Origin: CAWBAT01 sp963810905
GTDB taxonomy: Bacteria > Acidobacteriota > Terriglobia > Versatilivoradales > Versatilivoraceae
Assembly: GCA_963810905.1 (NCBI GenBank)
Contig: CAWEPG010000001.1
Location: forward strand, 248,001-312,000
Length of the DNA stretch: 64,000 nt
Reading direction: 5' to 3'
Part shown: in pieces, positions 7,660 to 17,062 of the stretch
How the letters are laid out: each line of letters opens with the position of its first letter
How positions within the stretch are numbered: the stretch's first letter is position 1
Made by a program: the position numbers and the translations under genes
The notes under the pieces: model-generated
The model's input: only the letters and a program-made list of their open reading frames with translations
Database searches by the model: none
What the model was told of the DNA's origin: nothing

Positions 7660-9036
7660 TCACTTCTGAATGAAATTAGACCAGCTTGGGGCTGTGTTGC
7701 GCCCTACGTTTGTGACAGCCTTCTGGCGGGTTCCATTGGCCAGCATAATAAAGATCTGCCGTCCCCCGTTTCGACTGGACTCAAAAGCAATGTGCCGGCT
7801 GTCAGGGGACCAGACGGGCTGTTCATTGTTTCCACTGTCCCGTGTCAATTGGATATATTTCCCCGTCGCAATATCGATCAAGAATATATCGAAATTCCCC
7901 GTCAACGCCTTTCTCCAGGCAAACGCGATCTTGTCGCCATCGGGACTCCAAGACGGAGAGACGGCTTCTCCCCCTTCTGTCGTCAACCGGCGCGCGTTGG
8001 CCCCCTCAGCATCCATGATGTAAATCTGGGGGCTGCCGCTGCGGTCTGACACAAAGGCAATCTCCAAACCGCTTTTGGGATTCCAGACCGGAGAAATGTC
8101 AACGCCACGGCTGTTGGTAAGCCGTTTCAAGCTTCTTCCTCGAATGTCAGAGACATAGATTTCCGGATCCTGAGATTGGCTGGAGGTAAAGGCAATCCGC
8201 TCGCCGTCCGGGGCCCATGCTGGAGTCGTTGTCAATCCGCCGAAAGTAGGGAAGCTCAGAAGGCGGTTGTCAGACAGTGACTGAATATAGAGGTCCGGAT
8301 TTCCCCGACGGTAACTGGTGTAAGCGATTTTGGAATTGTCTCGAGACCAACGAGGGGTTAAGGCAATGGACCGGTGATTCGTGATATTGTGCTGCCCATA
8401 GCCGTCATAGTCCATCACCCAAATTTCTTTGTGCCCCGTTCGATCGGAAACAAAGGCCAGCTGAGTCGAGGCGATTCCGGGAATGCCTCCACCGAGCCGC
8501 GAAACAACCTCGTCTGCAAACTTGTGAGCAGCGGAACGGACGCCCCGTTCATCGGGTGTTACGCGATAACGAAGTCCGAGGATCGACTCATTCGTGTTTA
8601 AATCTAGGAGGCGGCATTCCGCGGCGAAATCGCTTCCTTCGAGTGAGATGTTTCCGTAGACCAGGTCCTGGGCTTTGACTTCATTAGAAGTCCATTGCTC
8701 AATAATCACTTCCGTGGGTTTTGCTGGAAGCTTCAGAGGATAGAAACTCTTGGGGACTAATTCGAAGACCCCAGCCATATCGAGGTCATCCCATAAAACC
8801 TTATTGAAGATCTTTGTCAGTTCCACGAGCTGAGGAGCGACGGGACGCAACTGGAAATCTGCCACGGCCATCCTGGCTCGGACTCCCTGTGCAGTGCCTG
8901 TTTTAATCTGTGGTTCCTGCGAGGCACGCGAAGGTATCATGGGCAAAAAGAAAAGACCGACGAGCACAGTTAGAAAGAATGTTTTATGCCTATTCATAGA
9001 GATCCGTTTACCTTCCAGAATCATATCTTTAGCCAA
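7660..9036 (-). CDS. tolB: Tol-Pal system protein TolB
   Basis: Periplasmic protein that links Pal to TolA/TolQR energy transduction. The 458-residue product has a signal peptide (FFLTVLVGLFFLPM), an N-terminal TolB domain to about residue 185, and a six-bladed beta-propeller of WD40-like/PD40 repeats with recurrent SPSWSPDGDKIAF-type units. The listed TTG start has AGGAG nine bases upstream; an internal ATG at 8997 giving MNRHKTFF is an alternative. It lies between the TonB/TolA-like gene and pal in the usual tol order. Confidence 0.95.
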   Translation of the reverse strand: MAKDMILEGKRISMNRHKTFFLTVLVGLFFLPMIPSRASQEPQIKTGTAQGVRARMAVADFQLRPVAPQLVELTKIFNKVLWDDLDMAGVFELVPKSFYPLKLPAKPTEVIIEQWTSNEVKAQDLVYGNISLEGSDFAAECRLLDLNTNESILGLRYRVTPDERGVRSAAHKFADEVVSRLGGGIPGIASTQLAFVSDRTGHKEIWVMDYDGYGQHNITNHRSIALTPRWSRDNSKIAYTSYRRGNPDLYIQSLSDNRLLSFPTFGGLTTTPAWAPDGERIAFTSSQSQDPEIYVSDIRGRSLKRLTNSRGVDISPVWNPKSGLEIAFVSDRSGSPQIYIMDAEGANARRLTTEGGEAVSPSWSPDGDKIAFAWRKALTGNFDIFLIDIATGKYIQLTRDSGNNEQPVWSPDSRHIAFESSRNGGRQIFIMLANGTRQKAVTNVGRNTAPSWSNFIQK

Positions 9037-9113
9037 GAAAATAAACTCCTAAATAGAGCAGCGAGGAAGAAATTCCATTGCATCAGCAGACCCAGGAAAA
9101 AACCAAGTATCCC

Positions 9114-9944
9114 TCAGCGGGTGTACTCAAAGAAAAATTCGACCGTAACACGCGTCTCCCCTCCTGGAAGGGGTGGAAAGTGCGAAGCCCGAATAGCGCG
9201 GATCCCGGAACGGTCGAGTGACGGGACACCACTGGACTGCTTGACGAATTCATTTGCCGGCGTGCCATCTCGGAGGATTTCAAACTGGATGAACACCTTC
9301 GGGGCAGATGGAACGTTTGGATCAACCATATTTTTTTGCCAGTTGGCACTGACTATGTCTTTTACCTGGCGAACATACCAGCCGTAGCGTTCGCCGTATA
9401 TCCCGCTTCCAAAGCCGACGCCGCCCGTTCCTCCCGGCCCCTGAAACTCCGCGTAGCTGAAATCGGGAGAACCGCCTTGCCCGAAGGGAACCACATTTGG
9501 AGGGGGTTCAATCTTTGCCACTTGAGTCGGGGCTTTTCGTGCGGGAGGCTTTTCAGTTTTTTCTTTTTCCTTCTTCTTCTTTTCTTCAATTTGAAACGCT
9601 TTGGGGTCTGGAACTTCGATCTCTTTCTTTTCCACTTTCGCGGGCTCTGTAACACCCGCACCTTTGGACTCTGTGGCGATATTTGTTTGGGTGGTTAGCT
9701 CTGGGCGGGGCAGATTCAACCCATGAAGATTTCGAACCATTCCGACCGAAATTGCGCCACCGCCACCCGTTTGCTCCCCCCAGGGCTTGCTCCGGCCTCC
9801 CATTATTGCAGGAATAAAAAACACTGCAAAAATCAGGCTGACGTGAGTGAGGACAGAGAAAAAGAGGGATGGGCCCAGCTTTTCTTTCTGAATCTCTAAG
9901 ATCGTGAGTCGATGGAATGAAGCGCTAGCGGGAGCGTTTATCAT
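9114..9944 (-). CDS. TonB/TolA-type energy transducer
   Basis: A 276-residue inner-membrane protein. One transmembrane helix lies at about 27-45, followed by a Gly/Pro/Lys/Glu-rich periplasmic stalk with a KKKKEKEKTEK run, and a C-terminal TonB-fold domain at about 185-276 (YGWYVRQVKDIV, then FVKQSSGVPSLDRSGIRAI). Between tolR and tolB it fills the TolA position, while the C-terminal domain reads as TonB-like, as in many non-proteobacterial Tol operons. The start overlaps the tolR 3' end by 20 bases. It should transmit proton-motive force from TolQR to TolB-Pal. Confidence 0.9.
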   Translation of the reverse strand: MINAPASASFHRLTILEIQKEKLGPSLFFSVLTHVSLIFAVFFIPAIMGGRSKPWGEQTGGGGAISVGMVRNLHGLNLPRPELTTQTNIATESKGAGVTEPAKVEKKEIEVPDPKAFQIEEKKKKEKEKTEKPPARKAPTQVAKIEPPPNVVPFGQGGSPDFSYAEFQGPGGTGGVGFGSGIYGERYGWYVRQVKDIVSANWQKNMVDPNVPSAPKVFIQFEILRDGTPANEFVKQSSGVPSLDRSGIRAIRASHFPPLPGGETRVTVEFFFEYTR

Positions 9945-10347
9945 AGGGCTGGGTCACAACACTGATATTTTCGACTCCGGCAATCTTCGCCCGGTCCATG
10001 ACCTTGGCGATCGTTCCAAAGGGGACTTCTTCATCAGCGCGAAGATAAATCATGGCCAGGGAAGGGTCTTTAATCTTTTTCTTGAGGTGGGATTCGAGTT
10101 CATTGATATTGATGGGGTCGTCATTGAGGAATAGCTTTTGCTCCCGATCAATGCTCACCAGGATCCGCTCCTGAGTGAGTTCCTTTACGGTTTTGGTTTT
10201 AGGGACATTGATTTCAATGCCCGACTGAATGATGGGCGCTGTCAGCATGAAAATGATCAATAGCACCAAAACCACATCAACCAGAGGAACCACGTTGATT
10301 TCAGCGAGCGATACTTGAGTTTTTCCTTGGGGGTTTGTGAATGCCAT
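9925..10347 (-). CDS. tolR: TolR/ExbD-family protein
   Basis: A 140-residue biopolymer transport protein. The single N-terminal transmembrane helix VPLVDVVLVLLIIFMLTAP (about 20-40) carries the conserved membrane Asp (VDVVLVLL) used for proton flow with TolQ. The periplasmic domain ends YDKRSR. It sits 6 bases after tolQ and overlaps the TonB/TolA gene, so all are translated together. Confidence 0.93.
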   Translation of the reverse strand: MAFTNPQGKTQVSLAEINVVPLVDVVLVLLIIFMLTAPIIQSGIEINVPKTKTVKELTQERILVSIDREQKLFLNDDPININELESHLKKKIKDPSLAMIYLRADEEVPFGTIAKVMDRAKIAGVENISVVTQPYDKRSR

Positions 10348-10353
10348 AAATCT

Positions 10354-11091
10354 TTACGAAAAAGTTCTCTCCATCAAGTTCAAGAATTCGAGTGAGAAGT
10401 CATCCATCGCGGACCCGAACTCTTTGAGCTGGTGCAAGAAGTAATTATAAAAAACCACGGCGGGAATGGCTGCAAACAATCCTGCGGCAGTAGCCACCAG
10501 TGCTACAGCAATTCCCGGCGCAACCGCCCGAATCGTCGTGCTTCCTTCCGTTCCCAGTCCCGTGAAGGCTTCGATGATCCCCAGAACAGTTCCGAAGAGA
10601 CCAATAAAGGGGGCTACCGACGCGGTTGTTGCAAGCCAGCTCATGTTGCGTTCCAATTTCGTAAGTTCTACGGAAGAAGCCCGCGAAAGCGCCCGCTGAA
10701 TGACATTAACGGTTTTCAGGGATGGGGTATGAGAGCTGGTTGTGCTCGTGGGATTATTCGAGGCGGAACTTGCAGCAAAGACCACTTCCAGTTCTTCATA
10801 GCCCGCAAGAAATACTTCCACGAGAGGAGTATTCCGGAGTGATTCACATGCCGCACTAATCTCTGAGAACCTTTTGCTTCGACGAAAGATACGAATGAAG
10901 GATTCTGAGTCTTTTTTTTGTCTGCGAAATATAACAAATTTCTTAAAGATAATGGCCCAGGAGAACACGGAAAATGCCAGCAGGATAAGCATAACCAATT
11001 TGACGATCAGGTTTGACGCCAGGATCAGCTTAAATAAATCTGTTTCGCTCCCCTGGGCCAGAAGGCTCAGTAACGAATTCGTTAGATTCAA
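10354..11091 (-). CDS. tolQ: TolQ/ExbB-family proton channel protein
   Basis: A 245-residue member of the MotA/TolQ/ExbB family with three membrane helices: about 28-48, 150-172 and 195-218. The conserved second/third helix block begins ATTASVAPFIGLFGTVLGI and continues with AVALVATAAGLFAAIPAV. The TTG start follows GGAGGTGAT, a nearly perfect Shine-Dalgarno, six bases upstream. It is the first gene of the tol operon, and with TolR forms the proton-driven motor for outer-membrane constriction. Confidence 0.94.
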   Translation of the reverse strand: MNLTNSLLSLLAQGSETDLFKLILASNLIVKLVMLILLAFSVFSWAIIFKKFVIFRRQKKDSESFIRIFRRSKRFSEISAACESLRNTPLVEVFLAGYEELEVVFAASSASNNPTSTTSSHTPSLKTVNVIQRALSRASSVELTKLERNMSWLATTASVAPFIGLFGTVLGIIEAFTGLGTEGSTTIRAVAPGIAVALVATAAGLFAAIPAVVFYNYFLHQLKEFGSAMDDFSLEFLNLMERTFS

Positions 11092-11248
11092 TAATCACCT
11101 CCAATTCAACATACTGCGGGACGATTCAACGCGAACTTCAAGCAAACACGCAAGTTACCACAGATCGCCTGATCCGTCAACATTCCTGGTTTTCTGGCAT
11201 TCACCGCAGAAGCCCGCGCAGTCAGTCTTTCCACGGGTTTGAGCAGGA

Positions 11249-11278
11249 TTGTGAGCCAGCCGAAGGGTGTGCTAAACT
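11249..11278 (+). promoter_or_regulatory. Candidate sigma-70 promoter for recN
   Basis: TTGTGA (11249-11254) and TAAACT (11273-11278) are separated by 18 bases and lie about 50 bases before the recN ATG, in the spacer between the divergent tol operon and recN. Matches are fair but not perfect. No LexA box was recognised. Confidence 0.4.
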
Positions 11279-11324
11279 GTTTGGGAGTATTTTTGCCAGA
11301 CTCTTAATCCCTCAAGACGAAAGT

Positions 11325-13037
11325 ATGCTGAGATATTTAGAAATTAGAGAATTTGCGCTTATCGACCAACTGAATATTGAATTCCAAGAGGGCCTCAATC
11401 TGCTAACGGGTGAGACTGGGTCGGGGAAGTCGATCATTGTGGATGCGCTGAGTCTCCTCTTGGGAGTCAAAGGGTATTCTGAAATGATCCGCAGCGGAGC
11501 CGAAAAAGCCAGCGTTACAGGACTCTTCGATATCGATGCCAATGAACGCCTAAGAAGCCGTTTTGAATCTGCCGGGATCCAAGCTCATCCTGATGAAATA
11601 ATTATCAAGAGAGAACTGGCCCATTCCGCGAAAGGGAAAGCCTTCATTAATGGGCAATTGGTTCCAGTAGGCTTTCTCAAGGAGATTGCAGAAATCTTGG
11701 TGGACATCCACGGACAGAATGAACAACAGACACTGATGCATCCGGACTCCCAATTAGATTTTCTTGATGCGTTTGCGGGAACGAAACACCTAGCCGAAGA
11801 AGTTCAAAGAACCTTTAATCGTTGGCAGGAACAGGCCCTCAAAATAGATCATTTCAAACAAAACGAACAGGAGCGGCTGAGGACTATCGATTTGCTCAAC
11901 TTTCAGGCCAAGGAAATTGAAGGCGCCCGGATCAAGGGGAGCGAAGAGGATGAAGCACTCAGTCGGGAGCGGGCGATTCTTTCCAATGCGGAAAAATTAT
12001 CGCAGCTGTCGACGCACGCGTATGGAGTGCTTTACGAGAGAGAAGAGTCTGCGGGGAGTTCGATCAAGCAAGCGATGCGGGACCTCGAAGAAGTGCAGCG
12101 AATTGACTCATCCTGCATCGCCTGGCAGGAACATTTGAAAGCAGCTCGCATTGCGATCGATGAAGTAGCCTTTATGTTGCGTGAATATGCTTCACGGATT
12201 GAGTTCAACCCCCGGCGATTGGAACAAGTAGAGCAACGAGTGGCAGAGATCGACCGTTTGAAACGAAAGTATGGCAAGACGCTAGAGGATGTATTGGTGT
12301 ATTACCAAAAGGTTCGATCTGATTTGGAACAACTGGCGGAAACGGACCAAAATACAGTCCTGCTGGAAAAGGAACTGCTCAACACCTGCACGCTCTACCG
12401 TCAAATATCCGCCGACCTTAGTGACGAGCGGAAAAAGGCGGCCCGGAAGCTCGAGAAAAAAGTGGAGGCGGAACTCGGTGGCCTGGCACTGAAACAATGT
12501 CGCTTCCAGGTCGTTTTCCAGAGTAGCGGACAACCTGTCTCGGTAGGATCGAACCGGCCCGGACAGGGTGAGACAGCAAGTGGTTTCGACGCGATTGAGT
12601 TTCATCTAAGCCCAAACCCCGGAGAAGAGCTGAAGCCTTTGGCAAAAATCGCCTCGGGTGGCGAAATTTCAAGGATTATGCTAGCCTTGAAATCCCTTCA
12701 GAGCGTTGATCACCCAAGCAAAACACTGGTTTTCGACGAAGTGGATGCTGGAATCGGGGGCCAGACGGCCCACGTGCTGGGACAACGACTCAAGAAACTT
12801 TCGCTGCAAAACCAAGTGATCTGTGTGACTCATTTACCCCAGATTGCTTCGTGCGCAGATCGTCACTTCTTTATCGAAAAGAAGGTCGAAGGCAACCGGA
12901 CGGTGACGCAAGTGACCCGTTTGGCGGCCAAGGATCGAGTTCATGAAATTGCCAGAATGATTAGCGGGGATCATCGGACAGATAGTGTCTTAAAGCATGC
13001 GGCTGAATTAATCAAGAAAGCAATGAGTTCCGGGTGA
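11325..13037 (+). CDS. recN: DNA repair protein RecN
   Basis: An SMC-like ATPase acting in double-strand break repair. The 570 residues show the Walker A GETGSGKS at 29-36, a central coiled coil (about 150-400), the ABC signature ASGGEISRIMLALKS, and Walker B TLVFDEVDAGIGG near the C-terminus. Length and order match RecN. The gene is intact and ends 4 bases before miaB, so the two are likely co-transcribed. It is the clearest intact long gene in the window. Confidence 0.97.
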   Translation: MLRYLEIREFALIDQLNIEFQEGLNLLTGETGSGKSIIVDALSLLLGVKGYSEMIRSGAEKASVTGLFDIDANERLRSRFESAGIQAHPDEIIIKRELAHSAKGKAFINGQLVPVGFLKEIAEILVDIHGQNEQQTLMHPDSQLDFLDAFAGTKHLAEEVQRTFNRWQEQALKIDHFKQNEQERLRTIDLLNFQAKEIEGARIKGSEEDEALSRERAILSNAEKLSQLSTHAYGVLYEREESAGSSIKQAMRDLEEVQRIDSSCIAWQEHLKAARIAIDEVAFMLREYASRIEFNPRRLEQVEQRVAEIDRLKRKYGKTLEDVLVYYQKVRSDLEQLAETDQNTVLLEKELLNTCTLYRQISADLSDERKKAARKLEKKVEAELGGLALKQCRFQVVFQSSGQPVSVGSNRPGQGETASGFDAIEFHLSPNPGEELKPLAKIASGGEISRIMLALKSLQSVDHPSKTLVFDEVDAGIGGQTAHVLGQRLKKLSLQNQVICVTHLPQIASCADRHFFIEKKVEGNRTVTQVTRLAAKDRVHEIARMISGDHRTDSVLKHAAELIKKAMSSG

Positions 13038-13041
13038 TACG

Positions 13042-14361
13042 GTGAAAAAGAAGTTTTTTATCGAAACATTTGGTTGCCAGATGAATCACCATGATTCCGA
13101 AAAGGTTGCGGGATCCTTGTCCCAAATGGGGTATGAGGAAACGGCACAATCTTCTGAAGCCGATCTTGTCTTTTTGAATACCTGCAATATTCGGGAAAAA
13201 GCAAACCAGAAAGTGTTTTCCCGACTCGGATCGATCGATAAGGTGTATGCAACGAAACCCGGCGTCAAGCTTGGATTGCTTGGATGCATGGCCCAAATGG
13301 AGGGTCAGAAAATTTTTGAAAGAGCTCCGAATGTGAACCTGGTTGTGGGCTCCAGCAGCTACGCATTTCTGCCTGAACTGCTACGAAAGGTTGAGGATGG
13401 GGTGACGAGAGTCATCGATGTCTCGCAGGATGACGACCGTTTGTTTGAATCTTATCCTCAGTCACGCGGAAGCGCCTTCAAGGCGTATGTAACCATCATG
13501 GAGGGTTGTAACCGGTTTTGCACCTTTTGCGTGGTGCCTTATTCACGGGGTCCGGAACGCAGCCGGCCGGGGCGGCACATCCTGGAAGAAATTCGCCGGC
13601 TTGCCATAGAAGGGTATCCAGAGGTCATGCTCCTCGGACAAACGGTCAATTCTTGGAGTGACCCTGAAAGAGAAATCCTATCCTTTGCGGAGCTGCTACG
13701 CCAGATAGCTTCGATCGAAGGGGTCAAGCGAGTCCGATTTATATCGCCACATCCCAGCGACTTTACCCCTGATGTCATTCTTGCTATTGAGAGCGTGCCC
13801 GAAATCTGCAACCAGATTCACTTGCCGGTGCAGTCTGGTTCGTCGCGGATTCTGAGCCAAATGAGACGGGGTTATTCTCGCGAAGAGTATCTGCAGGTTG
13901 TCGAGTGTTTCAAAGCGTCGAAACGAGAAATTGCGCTTTCGACCGATATCATTGTCGGATTTCCCGGGGAGACCCAGGACGATTTTGAAGAAACCATTTC
14001 CTTGCTGGGACAAGTGCGGTATGACTCAGTCTTTTCATTTAAGTATTCTCCTCGGCCGGGCACCGCATCCTACGAATTGGGCGACACGGTGTCTGAAGAA
14101 GAAAAGACCCGTCGGCTGATGGTCCTTCAAGAGTTTCAACGCAAGATTCAAATGGAACGAAATGCCCAACTCGTGGGCAAAGTATTTGAAATTCTAGTCG
14201 AAGGGAAAAGCCAAAAGGATTCGCGAGAACTTATGGGACGAACGACGGAAAATAAGATCATTAATTTCCCCGCAGAGGAAGCTTTGCTTGGCAAATTGGT
14301 GCGAGTCCAGGTGACCCACTATTTCCCCAATAGCTTGGCGGGGAAATTAGTCGATGTATGA
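13042..14361 (+). CDS. miaB: tRNA-2-methylthio-N6-dimethylallyladenosine synthase MiaB
   Basis: A radical-SAM methylthiotransferase that converts i6A37 of tRNA to ms2i6A37. The 439-residue protein has the N-terminal UPF0004 domain with three cysteines (FGCQMN, NTCNIR, LLGCMAQ) for the auxiliary cluster, the radical-SAM motif CNRFCTFC at about 156-163, and a C-terminal TRAM RNA-binding domain. NTCNIRE distinguishes MiaB from RimO and MtaB. The GTG start lies 4 bases after recN. Intact. Confidence 0.97.
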   Translation: MKKKFFIETFGCQMNHHDSEKVAGSLSQMGYEETAQSSEADLVFLNTCNIREKANQKVFSRLGSIDKVYATKPGVKLGLLGCMAQMEGQKIFERAPNVNLVVGSSSYAFLPELLRKVEDGVTRVIDVSQDDDRLFESYPQSRGSAFKAYVTIMEGCNRFCTFCVVPYSRGPERSRPGRHILEEIRRLAIEGYPEVMLLGQTVNSWSDPEREILSFAELLRQIASIEGVKRVRFISPHPSDFTPDVILAIESVPEICNQIHLPVQSGSSRILSQMRRGYSREEYLQVVECFKASKREIALSTDIIVGFPGETQDDFEETISLLGQVRYDSVFSFKYSPRPGTASYELGDTVSEEEKTRRLMVLQEFQRKIQMERNAQLVGKVFEILVEGKSQKDSRELMGRTTENKIINFPAEEALLGKLVRVQVTHYFPNSLAGKLVDV

Positions 14362-14471
14362 ACGTTATTGACGCTGCTTGAATCGACAGGAGTGGCAGAT
14401 TGTCTCGTTGGTCTCTTTCTGGTAATCTTTCTTTGTTCTTATGGACGGCCTGAGACCGAGGAGGTGGCCCG

Positions 14472-14957
14472 GTGGAAATTGAAATGAAGATCCGCGGTCT
14501 GATGATGGATCCGGTCACAAATGTCCCGATTGTGATCTTAAAAGGATCAGATGGGAATACGCTACTCCCCATCTGGGTTGGGGTTTTTGAGGCAAATGCC
14601 ATTGCCCTGGAGATTGAAAAAGTGGCAACCCCGCGCCCGATGACCCATGATTTATTGAGGAATATATTGCAGGGGTTAGGCTGGTCAGTTCGCAAGGTTG
14701 TTGTGAGTCAGTTGAAAGATGATACTTTTTTTGCTGTGATCTGGTTGATGCAAAACGGGAATCTCATCTCAGTGGATTCGCGACCCAGTGACGCGCTGGC
14801 CTTGGCATTGAGAACGGACTCGCCGATATACGTGGATGAAGAGGTCATTAAAAATTCCAAGGCAACCTCATCGAAGCAGGAAAAGCTCAACGACGACGAA
14901 TTGAAACGCTGGCTCGAAAACCTCGGCGATGAAGATTTGGGAAAGTACAAGATGTGA
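14472..14957 (+). CDS. Bifunctional nuclease family (DUF151) protein
   Basis: A 161-residue protein of the BFN/DUF151 family, whose plant member has DNase and RNase activity. Family hallmarks are GLMMDPVTNVPIVILK near the start, LPIWVGVFEANAI, and PSDALALALRTDSPIYVDEE near 105-125. The GTG start follows GAGGAGG by about seven bases. It commonly accompanies miaB in Acidobacteriota-like genomes (recollection). The 110 bases between the genes hold no other signal I could identify. Confidence 0.87.
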   Translation: MEIEMKIRGLMMDPVTNVPIVILKGSDGNTLLPIWVGVFEANAIALEIEKVATPRPMTHDLLRNILQGLGWSVRKVVVSQLKDDTFFAVIWLMQNGNLISVDSRPSDALALALRTDSPIYVDEEVIKNSKATSSKQEKLNDDELKRWLENLGDEDLGKYKM

Positions 14958-15079
14958 ACCGAATTAACCCTCCTTCGTGCGCACTAGAAGGTTTTCACCA
15001 CGGAAGCTTCAATAAACCTTGCGGAAAAAGCCAATAGTGCCCCGCGCAATACCCGAGAGCCGATGCTTTTGAGGGTTTA

Positions 15080-15835
15080 ATGATTTTAGCGATTGCGAAC
15101 CAAAAAGGTGGCGTTGGGAAGACCACCACTGCGATCAATTTGGCGGCAGCATTCGCCAGGAAGGGACGAAAAACCCTGTTGTTGGATCTCGATCCCCAGG
15201 CGAACAGCTCGCTGACGTTCCTGGACATTCACCAGACTCAAAAGAGCGTCTATGACGTGCTGGTTGATTCCAACTGTCAATTTAGAGATGTTATTCAGCA
15301 GACTACGGTGCTCCATTTGGATGTGGCTCCTGCGAAAATTGCCCTTGCCAAATTGGAGAGCAATCTAGTGGGTGAGTTCGATGCTCCCTTCCGCTTGAAA
15401 GACCGTCTGGATGCAATTCGACAGGAATATGACATGATCGTCATTGATACTCCCCCGACGCTGGGATTGATTACCGTGAATGCTCTGGTGGCGTGCACAC
15501 ACCTTCTCATTCCGATACAATCCTCATATTTTGCTCTGGAAGGGACTGATGATTTGCTGGAAACGGTTGAGAAGATCAAAGCTCGCCCGAACCCGGAACT
15601 CAAAGTCCTTGGGGTGTTGATTACGCTCCATGATAAGAGGACGCTCTTGGCCAAAGGGATCTATAAGCAGATTCGAGAGGTTTTCGGAGCTAAGGTATTT
15701 AAGACAATCATCTCAAAGAGCGTCCGATTAGAAGAAAGTCCGGCTTATAAAGAATCCATTTTTACCTTTGCTCCCAAATCCAAAGGGGCAACTGAATATT
15801 TTAAGCTCTCTGACGAGGTTTTAGATCGTGTCTAA
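15080..15835 (+). CDS. parA: Chromosome partitioning ATPase ParA
   Basis: A 251-residue deviant Walker-A ATPase that moves ParB-parS complexes during chromosome segregation. KGGVGKTT is at 9-16, the A' motif DLDPQANSS near 38-46, and Walker B MIVIDTPPTLG near 120-130. Length and lack of an N-terminal DNA-binding extension fit chromosomal ParA (Soj). It overlaps parB by eight bases, and no parS site (TGTTTCACGTGAAACA) was seen nearby. Confidence 0.96.
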   Translation: MILAIANQKGGVGKTTTAINLAAAFARKGRKTLLLDLDPQANSSLTFLDIHQTQKSVYDVLVDSNCQFRDVIQQTTVLHLDVAPAKIALAKLESNLVGEFDAPFRLKDRLDAIRQEYDMIVIDTPPTLGLITVNALVACTHLLIPIQSSYFALEGTDDLLETVEKIKARPNPELKVLGVLITLHDKRTLLAKGIYKQIREVFGAKVFKTIISKSVRLEESPAYKESIFTFAPKSKGATEYFKLSDEVLDRV

Positions 15836-16669
15836 GAGAACCGGCCTTCCGGCATCCGTCAAAATGCGGCACGACTTTCACTACGTAGACGAACTCAGTA
15901 GCCGTAGTGGGGCTCCCGTAGGACGCATGATTCCCATCGAGCGATTGGAGGTCAATCCGGATCAGCCTCGGCAAATCATTGGCGACCTCAGTGATCTGAC
16001 CGCATCGATTATGGAAAAAGGGGTTCTCGAGCCGATCCTCGTCCGGCATAACCGGGCAAATGACAAGTTCATGATCATCTCAGGAGAGCGCCGTTATCGT
16101 GCCAGTTTGGCCGCCGGATTAAAGGAAGTGCCTTGCATCGAAAAAGACGTTGACGATGCCGAAGTTGCGGAAATTGCACTCATCGAAAACCTGCAGCGGA
16201 AAGACCTGACTCCTTTTGAAGAGGCGGAGGGAGTTGCAGTCGCTCATTGATCGTTTTGGCTATACCCATGAGCAGATTGCCAAGAAGATCAGCAAGGCCC
16301 GCTCATCCGTCACGGAGACTCTGAGCATTGGGACCTTGCCTGAGGCGATCAAGGATTTGTGCCGTCAATTCCAAGTGCTCAGCAAGTCCATGCTGCTTCA
16401 AATTGTCCGCCAGCCATCTCGTGAAAAAATGGTTGAGCTCATCCATCGGTTTTCTCAGGGAGAAGTTTCTCGCGATGAAGCACGAAAAGAAAGGCTGCAA
16501 GGGGAAAAAGGTCGTACCGAAGAGTTATGTTTTCCGATTTAAACCCCCGACCCGGGAATTCTCTTTGGAGATCAAATTCGCCAAGACGAAGGTCGAGAAG
16601 GATGAGCTGATAGAGACTTTGGTAGCGATTCTCGACGCGTTGAAAGCCGATACGGCAATCGAGAGCTGA
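15828..16669 (+). CDS. parB: Chromosome partitioning protein ParB (two frame breaks)
   Basis: Binds parS and loads ParA. The GTG start overlaps parA. The first frame gives the N-terminal CTPase/ParB domain with ERRYRASLAAG and IALIENLQRKDLTPFEEAEG. Near 16230 the frame moves by one base, and the HTH domain continues as LQSLIDRFGYTHEQIAKKI and ARSSVTETL. A second shift near 16497 leads into the C-terminal dimerisation part (VFRFKPPTREFSLEIKFAK). Removing two bases gives an 840-base gene of about 279 residues, a normal size. Both shifts have the same sign (one extra base each). Because parB rarely decays beside an intact parA, error is likely. Confidence 0.9.
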
Positions 16670-16776
16670 GGAGCTCTTTCCAATTCATTGGATCCATTCT
16701 GCAGCCGAAATCAGAGTTCATGCCCATTGAGCTTTGATGACCGGTTATCCGATCTTCGATCTCCTGGAAAGATTGA

Positions 16777-17004
16777 ATGAGTTCACCGTTCGCACCTGAA
16801 CCGTCTTTGAATCCGTCCCCTGCCAAATCGTTAGTTCTTTGCCAGCATTGTGAAATGCTGGGAGCGTCTGCGGCGATTCAGCCCGATCCGGAGCTTTCAG
16901 ACGTCATTTATTGCAGCATCTGCCGGTTGCGATTCCATCTGTCTACCGAAGGGTCAAGAGTGATTGTAATTTCAGCGGAGGAGATGCCCGCTGATATCCG
17001 TTAA
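16777..17004 (+). CDS. Small zinc-ribbon-like protein
   Basis: A 75-residue protein with two CxxC pairs (C22, C25 and C46, C49) enclosing a short loop, typical of a zinc ribbon. The C-terminal half is beta-rich (RVIVISAEEM). No family recognised. It lies between parB and the SDR gene on the same strand. The coding call rests mainly on the paired cysteines. Confidence 0.55.
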   Translation: MSSPFAPEPSLNPSPAKSLVLCQHCEMLGASAAIQPDPELSDVIYCSICRLRFHLSTEGSRVIVISAEEMPADIR

Positions 17005-17062
17005 TTGATTTAGAGCTATTACTTTATTTGTTCTGACAAAATGACGAAGGGTTAATGACGCT

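Noticed and set aside
14990..15079. Possible parS near parA
   Set aside because: A partial TTTCAC only; no match to the 16-bp parS consensus on either strand.
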